This document shows, piece by piece, positions 36,716 through 47,929 of a stretch of 64,000 nt of DNA. Each line of letters opens with the position of its first letter. Position 1 is the first letter of the stretch. The notes under the pieces were generated by a model, which was given only the letters and a program-made list of their open reading frames with translations, made no database searches and had not been told where the DNA came from. The translations under genes and the position numbers were made by a program. The DNA is from Saururus chinensis (Eukaryota > Streptophyta > Magnoliopsida > Piperales > Saururaceae), in NCBI GenBank assembly GCA_035235625.1, contig CP141140.1, forward strand, positions 60,814,581 to 60,878,580, given 5' to 3'.

Positions 36716-38427
36716 AATATGTTACATAAGGAGGCACTTATTTTTATACACAAATGTCCTTTTGTGTATTATGTTTGAAACTCTAACAGGTCTAGGAGCT
36801 CTCGTTGACCAAGAAAGTTATTTTCATCAAGAAAACATATTCCATCTTTCTTGTGAGGAAAAACTATGCTAATTACCAACACCGTCTTGTCAACTTGTCG
36901 ATGAGTCAAGGACGATGATAATAAATCTAATAGAAATATCAAAATAAAACAAATAAAAGAGAAATGCGCTTACACGACAAATCATTTTTTTGGACTTTTT
37001 ATCAAAAAATCATCAACAGGCACGGAAAGTCTAATCAAAATCCGTTGTTGTATGAGGAAACCACATCAGAACATTGTCAAAATCCACTACTGTGTTAGAA
37101 ATTTTACATTCATATTAGAATTCACCTCCTCCTAGTCTAGACTCTAGATTAATCAAACAGAGTTCACACAATACATTTTGTCATATAATTCTTGTGGAGG
37201 GAAATCCGGTGGCACCCTGCTATCATCCTCCAGTAGAACGGAGCGGAGGAGGAAAAGCACTAGCTCAAGTTCGAGCTAGTAAGCTCGAGCTTTGACTTCG
37301 AGTTCGAGTTGCATGAGGCAAAATTTGAATTAACATGGATTTTACCATGGGTCAGGTCATAGTATCTCAGGTACAATATTGTGTAAAGGAATGATTGAAG
37401 TTTGAAATCTTAATTTAATTTTTGTAAGAAAAAGGATGTGCACTTGTACTTTTCATATTCGGTCTTTGCCCCCAAATTATCATATGAATAAAAGGGTGTA
37501 TGAACATAAGTGTCCATATTTCATGTATTAGCTTATTTTCATGATTAAAACAATATTATGAATGCTTAATTTTGAGTCAATTTAAATCAAAAGATTTCAT
37601 TATGAAGATGGAGCTAAAGGAAGACTTAAATCCATGTTTTGACCCAAAAAAATACGCATACACATTACACAAATGAGACTAAAAAAAATACATACAATAA
37701 TTTCGAGGTTTAAACATAAGTACGTAAATAATAAAGAAATAAAATTTAGTTCATATTTTAAAAAAAATAATAGTATTTGTGACGCTTATATTTAATGTTG
37801 CAAATGTTATATGTTTTTGTAAAATTTATTTACTATTTGCGATGCTTTTAAAAAAACGTCTTTAATTATAATAAAAAATTAATTTAAAAAAATTGTATTA
37901 GCAATGCCTTTTTAAAAGTGTTTCAAATAGTAGTACTATTTGGTATGCTTTTAAAAAATTATCGATAATAATAATTATTTTTTTACGATGTTTTTAATTG
38001 TGATGCATTTTTAATAGTCATTTTTGTTATTGTGTGCTCTTATTTAATAATAAACCTAATATAAAGAACACATGAGAGGCCTTAATATTTGAGATCGACG
38101 AAACATACACTAGCATGAATACCACTGGCACATCACTTATTCTTAATGCACCACTTTGACAATGAGCCTAATGTATAAAATACATGAGAACCTTTTATCT
38201 ATGAGATCGATGACGCACATTGGCCAAATATTAAAAATACTCCCCTTACATAACACTTTAAATATGTTGTATAAGGAGATACTAATTTTTATACACAAAT
38301 GTTTTTTTGTATTTTGTTTGAACCCTAACGGGTCAAGGAGGTCTCTCGGGACAGTTGGCCAAGAAAATATTTGTGATCGAAAAAACATATTTTATTTTTT
38401 TGTGAGAAAAATTATGCACCGTCTTGT

Positions 38428-39492
38428 TGTAGAGTGGCCGGCCAGCAGTGGTGGGAGAGGTGGCGCAAACAAAAATCTAATCTTTACACGATCTACAATA
38501 TAAACATGCAAATTCTAATAACAATTAGCAATATACATGCATGTAAAACATTCAATCAAAGGAAAAATAATTAAGATGGGATGATACAAACTGACCTTGG
38601 GCTTGATCCAGCCCTAGCACGCCCTCTTCTTGAAGATCTAATTCGCCAAAAAATAGATCTAATCAAACAAACAAGAGGAGCAAGGATTACCTTCAACGAT
38701 TTATGTGTTGATCCCTTCTAGCCTTGATCTTGGAGTCAATTTCAGCAAAGTCTCTCCTTGAAGCCTCAAATCAGTGAGCTCCTCTTCCAACCTTTCACTA
38801 CACACTATAGGAGAAGGAAGGGAACTTCTAGAGGAAAAAGAAGGGGCGGCCAACTCTTGGACAAGAGAAAACCACACACCACCAAGGAGAGGGGGGCGAC
38901 CTTGAGAAGGGAGAGATGAGAATGATGGAGATCTAGAATTCAATTCAATTGAATTACACTAGGGGGGGACGCCCCATTCTCAAATTGGGAATAAGGGAGA
39001 ATATTCTCCCTTATTCTCTCCCTCTCCATAAATCGTCTTCCTTTCCAAATATAGCACGTGCTAGAAATGGAAATCTTCTAATGGGCTCACTGAACGGGCT
39101 CAAGACAATGGGCTTAGATGCTAAAACACTGGCTTAATACAAAGGGTCATACACAATGGGTGCGGGTTCTGTCTTACAGAGCCCGCGGAGGCCTGAATCC
39201 CCCTGCACACGGCCAAGCCCGCGACAGGGTCAACCCCGCGCTTACTACGTGTTCTACCCTCAAACACCTAATTCGCGCGACTGGGCCCCACAATATGTAA
39301 ATGCACACCTAAATGTATGTCTAGTGTACGTGTGTGACATGTGTGGGTCTCATACGAATTATGTGTAATGAGGAATCAAGTGGTGTTGGCGCGTCCGCCC
39401 CCACCACCCTTGGACCACGTGACCTGTACCGGTACACCCGGACCATGACATGTTGGACCAAACTAGGCCCGAGCCCATACCATGGTCCAACA
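38428..39492 (-). mobile_element. Solo LTR, 1,065 bases, in the P450 promoter
   Basis: Ends TGTAGAGTGG and GGTCCAACA with CTTGT on both sides (38,423-38,427 and 39,493-39,497). The empty site survives in the duplicated promoter at about 36,885-36,900, where 'accgtcttgtcaacttgtc' runs on without the insert. There is no coding sequence, primer site or second LTR, so it is a solo LTR left after recombination. On the minus strand it begins TGTTGGACC, a common Copia-type start. The strand is inferred from that. Confidence 0.85.
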
Positions 39493-39833
39493 CTTGTCAA
39501 TTTGTCCACACCGGCCAAGGACGATGTTAATAAATCCAATAGAAATATCGAAATGAAACAAATAAAAAAGAAATGCGCTTACACAACGAATCGGTTTTTT
39601 TGGAATTTTTATCAAAAAAATCAGTCACGGGCATGTGAAGTCTAATCAAAATCTGCTGTTGTGTGGGGAGTTTGAGGACCACGTCAGAACATAAAATCCG
39701 TTGTGTGAGGAGTTTCGGGACCACATCAGGATATTTCAAAATCCACCGCTGTGTGTCAGGTTCACATCAGAATCCATCTCCACCCACTCTAAAGTGTTGA
39801 TTAATCAGCCGGAGCTCACACAGCACATTTTGT

Positions 39834-39840
39834 TATATAA
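39834..39840 (+). promoter_or_regulatory. TATA box of the first P450
   Basis: TATATAA, 74 bases upstream of the ATG at 39,914. The equivalent position in the distal promoter copy reads CATATAA (37,182). Confidence 0.6.
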
Positions 39841-39913
39841 TTCTAGGAGGAGAAGCACCAGATCCCTGCCTGCGTAAGGAGGCAGATAAACAGCAATCTT
39901 GCTCTTGTAAGCC

Positions 39914-42073
39914 ATGCATCTCAACTCCTCTTGCTTCGCTTTGCTTGCAATACTATACTCCTTTGCTCACATCCTCTATGTACTACGGAGGAAAGGGAGC
40001 AACAAGAATAAACTCCCTCCAGGACCTACAGGGCTCCCTATTCTAGGGAACCTCTACCGGTTTGGCGAATTTCCCCATCGTGACCTGCACAAGCTGGCCA
40101 TCAAGTATGGAGACATCATGTCCCTGCGGCTGGGCCTGGTCCAGACCGTGGTGGTCTCCTCCGCATCGGCTGCTCGTGAGTTCCTCAAGACGCATGACCG
40201 CGTCTTCGCCAGCCGGCCACTCACTGAGTTTTCCAAGCACGTCTCCTACAACACCAAGGGCTTGGCTTCCGGTCAATACGGACCCTACTGGCGAAGTGTG
40301 AGGAAGCTGTGCACCTTGCATCTGCTGACCGCCACAAAGATAGAATCATTCCGGCCCATGAGACAGCTGGAGCTGGGCCTGCTGGTGCAATCAATGAGGA
40401 GGAGTGCCCAGGCCAGAAAGGTAGTTGACATCAGTTCAAGGCTGATCTCTCTCATGTCTGACATGACATGTTTGATGGTGTTTGGGAAGAAGTTTGATGA
40501 GAAAGACTTCGATCAGAGAGGGTTCAAGGCTGTGATTCATGAGGCGTTGATGTTAGCTGCTAAATTTAACTTGGCAGATTATGTTCCCTTCGTGGGGGTT
40601 CTTGATCTTCAGGGGTTGCGCCGCAGGATGAAGGAGGTGAGCAAGGTGTTTGATGGGTTCTTTGAGAAGATTATTGATGAGCACATCAAGGCCAGGGACG
40701 GCAAGGGAGGAGATGAGAGGGATTTTGTGGATGTTTTGCTGTCAATTGCGGAGTCTGATCAAGATGTAGATTTGAAAATTGAAAGGGCCAGCGTCAAATC
40801 CTTCATCCTAGTAAGTCATACAGTACCCTCTTCATTGGTTCCCCAATTTTGTTGGACTTCTCGGCTTGAATTTCATTGAAAACATATTTTTCAGAATTAA
40901 TAAAAAGTCATTAAATAGACTCGGAGGTTTTTATATATAGAAAAATACTTTTGTAACGTTGAAAAATCAACGTTAAAAAGCCACTTCATCAACGGTTTTG
41001 AGATGAAGAAAAATAGTTTTTTGACGTTTATTTCTCAACGTCAGAATAGCATTACTCTTATATATAATCATCTTCAATGTTCAAGTTCCTAAGCTTCATT
41101 ACCACCTCCTTTCCATTCTTAAGGGGGAAATTTTCGTCTTCAGAAATGCATTCCTGGAATCGCATATATCCACTGAAAATTGCAATAGTCCCAATTATTC
41201 CACAGCAGTAGAGCATCTTCGGATGTAATGTCGTTCCCCAGTCTTATGTTACACTTAGTGGCGGTTATGGCCTAATTAGTGTATACACTGACTGCTGATA
41301 TAAATCTTCTGCTCGTCCTACATCTAAACTCTTTACCTACCTAGTGGAAGTAAAAAATTTCCAATTTTGTCTCCAAAATTTGATGTAGCAGTAAACTATA
41401 TATGTTTATCATAAGGATGTAACCCTTTATTGTGAAATGTATTTTACAGGATATGCTTTTGGCCGGTGTGGACACATCTGCCACTGCAGTAGAGTGGACC
41501 CTATCTGAGTTGCTGCGGAATCCCCAAGTGATGAATAAAGTTCAGAAAGAGGTGGAGTCTGTGGTCGGTACGAGCAGGATGGTGGAAGAAGCAGACCTCG
41601 CCCATTTGCCATACTTGGACATGGTATTGAAGGAAAGCTTCAGGCTCCATCCGGTTGCTCCCCTACTTATCCCCCATGAGTGCGTGGAAGAAATTACAGT
41701 CAATGGCTTCCGCGTACCTAAGTTCTCACGCATTATTATCAATACATGGGCTATTGGACAAGACCCCGCAACTTGGTCGGACCCAAAAATGTTCTATCCT
41801 GAGAGGTTTATTGGCAGCAACATTGATGTCAGAGGTAGAGATTTCGAGCTTCTTCCATTTGGGTCTGGACGTAGAAGTTGCCCTGGAATGCAACTGGGGT
41901 TGACTGTCACTCGGTTGGTGTTAGCTCAATTAGTGCACTGCTTTGATTGGGAGCTTCCGGATGGGGCTTCATCTGCTGATCTAGACATGACTGAGGCGTT
42001 TGGTTTATCTGTCTCAAGGGCTACTCACCTACTAGCAATTCCATGTTATCGTCTAGAAAAAAACATGTATTAG
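39914..42073 (+). CDS. Cytochrome P450, CYP71 clan, CYP736-like
   Basis: Two exons: 39,914-40,810 (299 codons) and 41,450-42,073 (207 codons plus stop), with a GT-AG phase-0 intron of 639 bases at the conserved CYP71-clan site. The protein has 506 residues, a normal length. An N-terminal membrane anchor (residues 5-24) is followed by basic residues and the hinge PPGPTGLP (35-42). C-helix YWRSVRK is near 122. The oxygen-binding I-helix motif is AGVDTS (304-309), ExxR is ESFR (361-364), PERF is 416-419, and the heme loop [10 protein letters not shown] has the Cys ligand at 443. All required motifs are intact. Phrases such as '[18 protein letters not shown]' and the C-terminal '[18 protein letters not shown]' fit CYP736A-type enzymes, ER-bound monooxygenases of specialised metabolism. 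The substrate cannot be told. A paralogue lies 12 kb downstream. Its promoter is duplicated and carries a solo LTR. Confidence 0.95.
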
Positions 42074-42461
42074 AATTAAACCTGCTAAATCCAGGATTAG
42101 ATAAATGGCTTATGGGACGTCTATTTAAGCAAGGCTGGATTTTCATGTTTCTTCTGCCCTTACGACCTCAAATGACAAGTCCCCGATTATCTCGCCTCCA
42201 GCCTTTTCCTCTTCCATCCTCATCCTACCTCCCTTAACCTTCGTCAGTGTCTCGTGTTAGAGAGCTTGCAGACTGGCTCCTCGCTAGTCACTTCATGTTG
42301 TGGTAGATCATGAAATTGTAAATTTAATTTTTCTTTAAAAATTTCTTAGTTTCTAATGTTTGGTGCAACTGGGAAAACTGAATTAAAATTTGGCTTCAAA
42401 ACTTTTCACCCATTAATTTATAGATTTTGAGAGAGAATTAACGTACCGAAGATTTATGTCT
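42074..42461. other. 3' flank of the first P450
   Basis: Presumed 3' UTR and intergenic sequence up to the trinucleotide repeat. No other gene. Confidence 0.5.
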
Positions 42462-42689
42462 TACAACCATTATTACTACTATCGCCCCCACCACTATAGC
42501 CACCACTGCCACCACTATTATTGTCGCCACTACTATCACTACTACCGTTGTTGCCTCCGCCGCCACTACTATTACCACTGTTACCACCGTCATCATTACC
42601 ACTACCGTTACCACCGTTACTGTTACCACCACCACCACTGTTGTCATCACCTCCTTTGCCACCGCCACCCCTACCACCATTGCCGCCAC
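42462..42689. repeat. Trinucleotide (ACC/GCC/ACT) repeat, left half
   Basis: About 230 bases of imperfect triplets of the form ACC, GCC, ACT, TCA and TTA. The other half, of the same kind, is at 47,143-47,467. The two were one array before the element at 42,690-47,142 inserted. Open frames over it (His/Tyr, Val or Gly/Ser-rich) are by-products of the period of three. Confidence 0.9.
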
Positions 42690-43429
42690 TGTAACGCCTG
42701 AGATTTTTCATACGTTTTTCTTAAAATTTATGAAAAAATTTTGCAATATAACGGCTGTAAATAAAGAAAAATGACGAATACAAAACATGTGAAAACAGTT
42801 CAAAAATTTAAAGCATCACACATCAATCATTTTTCCATACAAAATTTTCTCATTCGATCAAACATCGTATGGCCAAACAAAACATCATCACGCACTACTT
42901 AAAAACAAACGTACGAATAAATTACTATGATCATAGACTTTAAATACAAATCTCTCTCAGTCATCCCTAAGTGTAAGTCTCATAACAGTCTACAGTCTAA
43001 TCCAAACTAAAAGTCCAGAATATATAAACATTTTAATTCTCATCTCACCCAATACATCAGATTGTAACACAAATAATACTCGCAGTGAGTCAAGTATATA
43101 CCTGAGTCCAAGGGAATCAATCCACTATGGAAACGAGCATCCATCTCTAAGATCTCTCCGTCACAAACCTGCAAAAGCCTCCCGAACAACGGGGCTAAAA
43201 ATAGGGTAATGAGTATTTTCATACTCATTAGGAAAATACCCAGTAGAGGTGTTTTAAACAGTGAACTTAGTAAATCCATACATAGATCCATTCATGCAAC
43301 TCAAACATGAAGCAGACAAACATATCATAATCATGCTCATACGCATATAATCATGCATATCATCATACTAAAATCATACCATCAAACCTATCTTACGCAT
43401 ACACCCTTAAACAGGGTCTTACAAACTTA

Positions 43430-43800
43430 CTTGTACCATTGTACGCTTACTCAAACAACTTACACATACTTGTACGACCTTACTCATACAATCATATGCT
43501 TACTCGTATGTCCTTACTCGTACAATCATATGCTTACTCGTATGACCTTACTCGTACAGTCATACGCTTACTCATATAACTTAACTTACTTGTATGACCT
43601 TACTCATACAATCTTACTCAGAATCATACTCTTATAGTCTTACTCATACTCATACTCTTACAGTCGTACTCATACACATACTCTTACAGTCGTGCTCATA
43701 CTCATACTCTTGCAGTCATACTCATACTCATACTCTTACAGTCGTGCTCATACTCATACTCCTACAGTCGTACTCATACACATAATCATATACATACTAT
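43430..43800. repeat. 26-base tandem repeat (ACTCATACTCTTACAGTCGT)
   Basis: CAGTC recurs at 43,661, 43,687, 43,713, 43,739 and 43,765, an exact 26-base period. Upstream, 'cttactcgtatgaccttactcgtacaatcatatg' units extend the array. The inverted counterpart is at about 62,550-62,667 in the second copy of the element. Confidence 0.85.
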
Positions 43801-44049
43801 CACTTACTGAAGCTCATTACAACTAATAAGCTCCCGGTGTTGAAAAGGAAAAGAATGTCACTGGGGCATCACCTTAACCCCTGGGGATTGACTAGACTCC
43901 ATGGACTTTTCTGAAGGCAATGCACATCAATGCTCATGGGGCACAGGATCAAACAAGTAAGAGCAGGTCTATGATACTACTTACCTAAGCGCGCAAACAT
44001 AAATACCCACACATAAGAGGTCATACAATTGCCCACCATAATGGGTCTT

Positions 44050-44330
44050 ATAGTGCCAATATCACTTTTGGGCAAAAATCATACAGTGTCACTCTTGGGC
44101 AGAATCATATAATGCCACTCTTGGGCAGAAATCATACAACGCTCTCAATAGAGCATCAAAAGTCTGGGCTTAATACATCACACAGACCAAATTGAAAACA
44201 TACATCGCTCTCAACAGAGCATCAGACGCCTGGGCTTTATACATCACACAGACCAAATCGGAAACATACATCGCTCTCAATAGAACATCAGACGTCTGAT
44301 GCTCTATATAGCACACAGACAACATCCCGT
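44050..44330. repeat. 66-base tandem repeat (CGCTCTCAACAGAGCATCAGAC)
   Basis: Units of about 66 bases with TACATCGCTC at 44,201 and 44,267. Each contains a short hairpin, CGCTCTCAAyAGAGC. The counterpart is at about 62,020-62,240. Confidence 0.8.
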
Positions 44331-45016
44331 AGGATGAACACCATGGTAAGACATGAGAAATGCTTAGCCAACTCATTATCGGCTAGCTCAAATACGAAAC
44401 TTAATCCGTTGAACCCTCGGGTCTCAAACTCACAACGCTATCATTAGCTTTCTTATAATTCAAGTTTGATTTAAGTATACTAGGCGGTACAATTATGCCA
44501 CACAAACTCTCAAACATACCGTGCTCCACTAATCAAACCGAAGCTGAGCCTTATTTGAAACCCAAGCTCGTCAGGGCAGCAGACTTCACTTAACCCATCC
44601 ATATCATGATCATAACTCATCGTACATCAAATCTTTATAGTCTTACGTACTCCGCCATCCACCTTATGGCCAAAATATCTTACACAAACGTCATCAAACT
44701 AAGCTCCTCAGAGCCAAACTTAGTTATCACCCTCTTACTTATACCTCATTTATTATGTTTGTTTTTCACTTCATAATGTGTACATTATGCTTGTACAATT
44801 ATGCACACTCTTACTGTCTAAAAATCCCCTAACATGCGCTCTGTTCCAAAACAATCCATTTCAATCCTCGTCTGTCATACTCATATCCTCTGTCATCCAT
44901 TATACACTTACACATCCATACCAAACACTGTCACTTCTTACCATCCATAGCCCATACCTCTGCCCACATGCACATACACATATCCATAGCATAAGAAAAT
45001 AGTCATCATACATATG

Positions 45017-45300
45017 AAGCTTACCAACAAACACACTAGCCATCACTAGCAGATACTCAATCAACATACAAAGCTTACTAATAAACACGCTAGCCATCAC
45101 TAGCACATACTCAATCCACATACGAAGCTTACCAACAAACACGTTAGCCATCACTAGCACATACTCAATCAAAATACGAAGCTTACCAACAAACATGCTA
45201 GCAATCACTAGCACATACTCAATCAACATACGAAGCTTGCCAACAAACATGCTAGCCATCACTAGCGCATACTCAATCCACATACGAAGCTTTCCAACAT
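45017..45300. repeat. 54-base tandem repeat with HindIII-like AAGCTT
   Basis: AAGCTT recurs at 45,017, 45,071, 45,125, 45,179, 45,233 and 45,287, exactly 54 bases apart, with GCTAGCCATCACTAGC in each unit. Because 54 is a multiple of three, the minus strand stays open for 127 codons with an 18-residue repeat (about 'MLIEYVLVMASVFVGKLR'). The counterpart is at 60,790-61,260. Confidence 0.9.
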
Positions 45301-47142
45301 ACTTTAAACATACCTATAGCTCACATGCATGTCATATGCATTTCAACATGGCATAATATATCCTCTTACATCATGCAAATGGATCATGATTTAGCATCCA
45401 AAGCATTGAATCATACAATCCTAGCATGCTGGTATTCAATCAAAGCATGCTATCATGAAATTACGAGTTCAAAGCTCCCCTACCTCGTAATTATGACTTT
45501 TGATGGCGAGAACACAGCGGTGGCGGCGTTGGTGGCGGCCAAAAGCATTGCCAAGTTGAGAGAACTATTGTCCCGAGGATTTTAGGAAGTGCCAGAAACA
45601 ATCACAGCCAAACGGGGTGTCAGAAGTCAACGCAGAAAAATTCGTGGCCAACGGCAGCACACTAGGGAGGCCGGGAGAAAGGTCAAGCCAACATAAGTAG
45701 CGGTGAGACTGGATGTCAAGGGTGTACTCATTAAAGGTCGGCCGGCTGCTCCAAGACGCCGAAATCGGATTGCATCGATTTCGCGTCATCGAGGGCCCCA
45801 ATAGGGCGGAGGGCGTGGGGCAACGCTTGAGGACAAAGGAGAGGTGAAGGAGAACTCCGATGTCAACTCCATTAGGTGGTAAAGTCAACCGACAGTCAGG
45901 TGGCACAAATACGGTGCCTAAACCCAAAAGCACACGCGTGGCCACATACACGCGGCCAAAAAGGACCACTCTAGAGGGAGATGGGTCAGACAGTAACGGA
46001 CTAAGGCCCACAAAAGGGCAACTAAGTTATGGCCAGGAGGTGGTGGCCAATCGAAGCGGCGACATCGCCGATCGCCACCCACAACCAACACATTTGGTGT
46101 GGGCAGCTATGCATCTAGCACGGTCAAGGGCAGAGGGGTAGGAGCATGGCAGCCAATGTCGACAAGGGCCATCGAGATGAAATTGGGCTAGATGGGGAAA
46201 GCCCTCGCTATGCTGAGGTGGGCCGAGCAAAAGCCAACCAAAAATGACCCATGAAGACGATGGAATTGTCTGGAAAAACGCACAGAGACAAAACATCGAA
46301 CAAAAGATTGGCCGACACATAGGGAAGCCCAGGGGTAGTAGCAATGGCTCTGGCCAGCGCCTTTGGGGTCCTGGTGGCCACATGGGACTAAGTCTAGTAG
46401 AGGGAAGCGGCATGTGACTACAAACAACCTCCGGCGACTAAAAAAAATACTCTGGACAGTGAGATGAAACAAGAACGAAAACCCAACCAAAGTACCGGTA
46501 GCTCACAGTGGAGCAAAGAAAGCATGGCGACAGCTCTAGCCAGCGCCTATGGGTCCCTAGTGGCCAACCAAATATAAGTCTAGTTGAGGGCGACTGCAAA
46601 CAACATCAAAATCGCACCCCCACAGCTCAAAAACGAGATTTGAATGAGAGAAAAACTGAAGAAAAGTTTGGTACCTCGTAGAGGAGCGAATAGGCCATGG
46701 CGGCAGTCATAGCCGGTACCTATGGACTTGTGGCGGTGAGGCAAAGAGGATTCCGATAAGAATCGGTGAAATCCGATGATGGAGGAGGGAGAACGAAGCG
46801 ACCGGAATCTCACTCGGGTTCTCACAAAAGTCACTGGACGTGAAATATGTTACTGGACGTCCTGAATCCAATAGACATATTTTATATATAATCTTTTTAA
46901 TTTTTCTATTTACGTCCCTAACATGCGTTAACCTCTTGTTTACGTGTTATATGTTCAAAACTCTCACCAAAAGCGCGCAACGAGGCCCACGGTCTACGAC
47001 TAAGCACCACATCCGACTCCACGGGTATAATTACGGAGTAAATAAATATAAATACACCGAAGCATCACATTTTCCCGCCGAAAATGACCAGAAAAATAGT
47101 AGGAAAAATATAAAAAATCGTAGAAAAATCAAGGACATTACA

Positions 47143-47467
47143 GCCACCACTTCTGTTACTATTATCGCCACTGCTACCACCACTACCCCTACTGTTGTCA
47201 CCGCCACCACTGTTACCGCCACTATCACTATCGCCACCACTGCCGCCGCCACCACCACTGTTACTGCCACTATCACCATCGCCACCACTGTTGCCACCAC
47301 CACCATCATCGCCACCGCCACCATCATTGCCACCGCCACCTCTACTACTACTGCCACTACCACTACCCCTACTGTCGCCATTACCGTTGCCACCACCATC
47401 ACCGCCACTACCGTTGTCACCACTACCACTATCACTGTCACTACCACCTCCACCACCACTACTGCAA
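47143..47467. repeat. Trinucleotide repeat, right half
   Basis: Continuation of the array at 42,462-42,689: imperfect ACC, GCC, ACT and TCA triplets over about 325 bases. It starts with the second copy of the target duplication GCCAC. Confidence 0.9.
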
Positions 47468-47880
47468 TTGGTGGATTTAAGTTTCAATTTTCTCTAACAT
47501 CATTTGTGCAACCAAATAGTGAAAAAAATTTAAGAATCTCCTAATTTCTCTTCACCTAGATTCACTTTATCTTTCTCTTTCTCTTTCCCTTTCTCTAGAT
47601 TTTTACTAATCCAAATATACACTAAGTCTCTATTCTTTCATTTATCCAAATCCATGTAATTTTTAGAGGCTCCAAAAAGAAGCAACCATTGTATATATTT
47701 GTGGCAAAGTATAAGGGAACCTAGCTAGCTTCTAGAGTCGGGTTCCATTTGGCGCATTGGCGATGTTCAGCTGGCATGAATTTGGTATGATTGTTGGATT
47801 CCAACACCCACTACCCATAAAGTAATAGCCCCTTGCAAAATCTTTTCTCATGATGCATGCTCATGTCTCACAACTTTTAG
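47468..47880. other. Intergenic
   Basis: Pyrimidine-rich then mixed sequence with no gene. Confidence 0.45.
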
Positions 47881-47929
47881 ATCTTAATTTCGAGCTTTGG
47901 AATTTTGATTTGGTCAAGGAGGTATTGCT

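Larger units (their letters stand above)
35695..37200 (+). repeat. Duplicated upstream region of the first P450 (distal copy)
   Basis: This block is collinear with 37,345-39,860, which leads into the P450 at 39,914. Shared landmarks in order are 'agtatctcaagtacaat', 'gatggagctaaa', 'gaggtttaaacataagt', the TTTGCGACA-rich block, 'acataaggctttgaatatg', 'accgtcttgtca', 'aaatgcgcttacac', 'tctaatcaaaatc' and 'cacattttg..atataatt', the TATA region. It ends before a start codon and no P450 coding sequence follows. It lacks the solo LTR present in the proximal copy. Confidence 0.85.
37345..39913 (+). promoter_or_regulatory. Upstream region of the first P450 (proximal copy)
   Basis: Collinear with 35,695-37,200 but extended by the solo LTR at 38,428-39,492. 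It contains a diverged fold-back repeat at 38,045-38,240. The TATA box is at 39,834-39,840 (TATATAA), 74 bases before the ATG. The leader 39,845-39,913 is unique to this copy. The LTR leaves only about 420 bases of the original promoter attached to the gene. Confidence 0.7.
42690..47142 (-). mobile_element. 4.45 kb non-coding LTR-type element
   Basis: Ends TGTAACGCCTGAGATTTTT and, inverted, TGTAATGTCCTTGATTTTT, flanked by GCCAC on both sides (42,685-42,689 and 47,143-47,147). TG...CA ends and a 5-base duplication indicate a retrotransposon LTR, here very long, or a solo LTR. No gag or pol is present. On the minus strand a TATATATAA box lies about 255 bases from the start, as in the opposite-strand copy at 58,974, so transcription probably runs leftward. 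The interior carries three tandem arrays (26, 66 and 54 base periods) and a GC-rich block at 45,500-46,800. Confidence 0.85.

Noticed and set aside
42438..42711. His/Tyr-rich and Gly-rich frames
   Set aside because: Same cause: the left half of the trinucleotide array.
45017..45300. Possible CRISPR array from regularly spaced repeats
   Set aside because: The whole 54-base unit is repeated, with no unique spacers, in a plant genome and inside an LTR element. It is a minisatellite.
47031..47497. Long open frames in several phases, rich in Val, Gly/Ser or Pro
   Set aside because: They lie on an ACC/GCC trinucleotide repeat that stays open in many frames. There is no domain and no codon bias.
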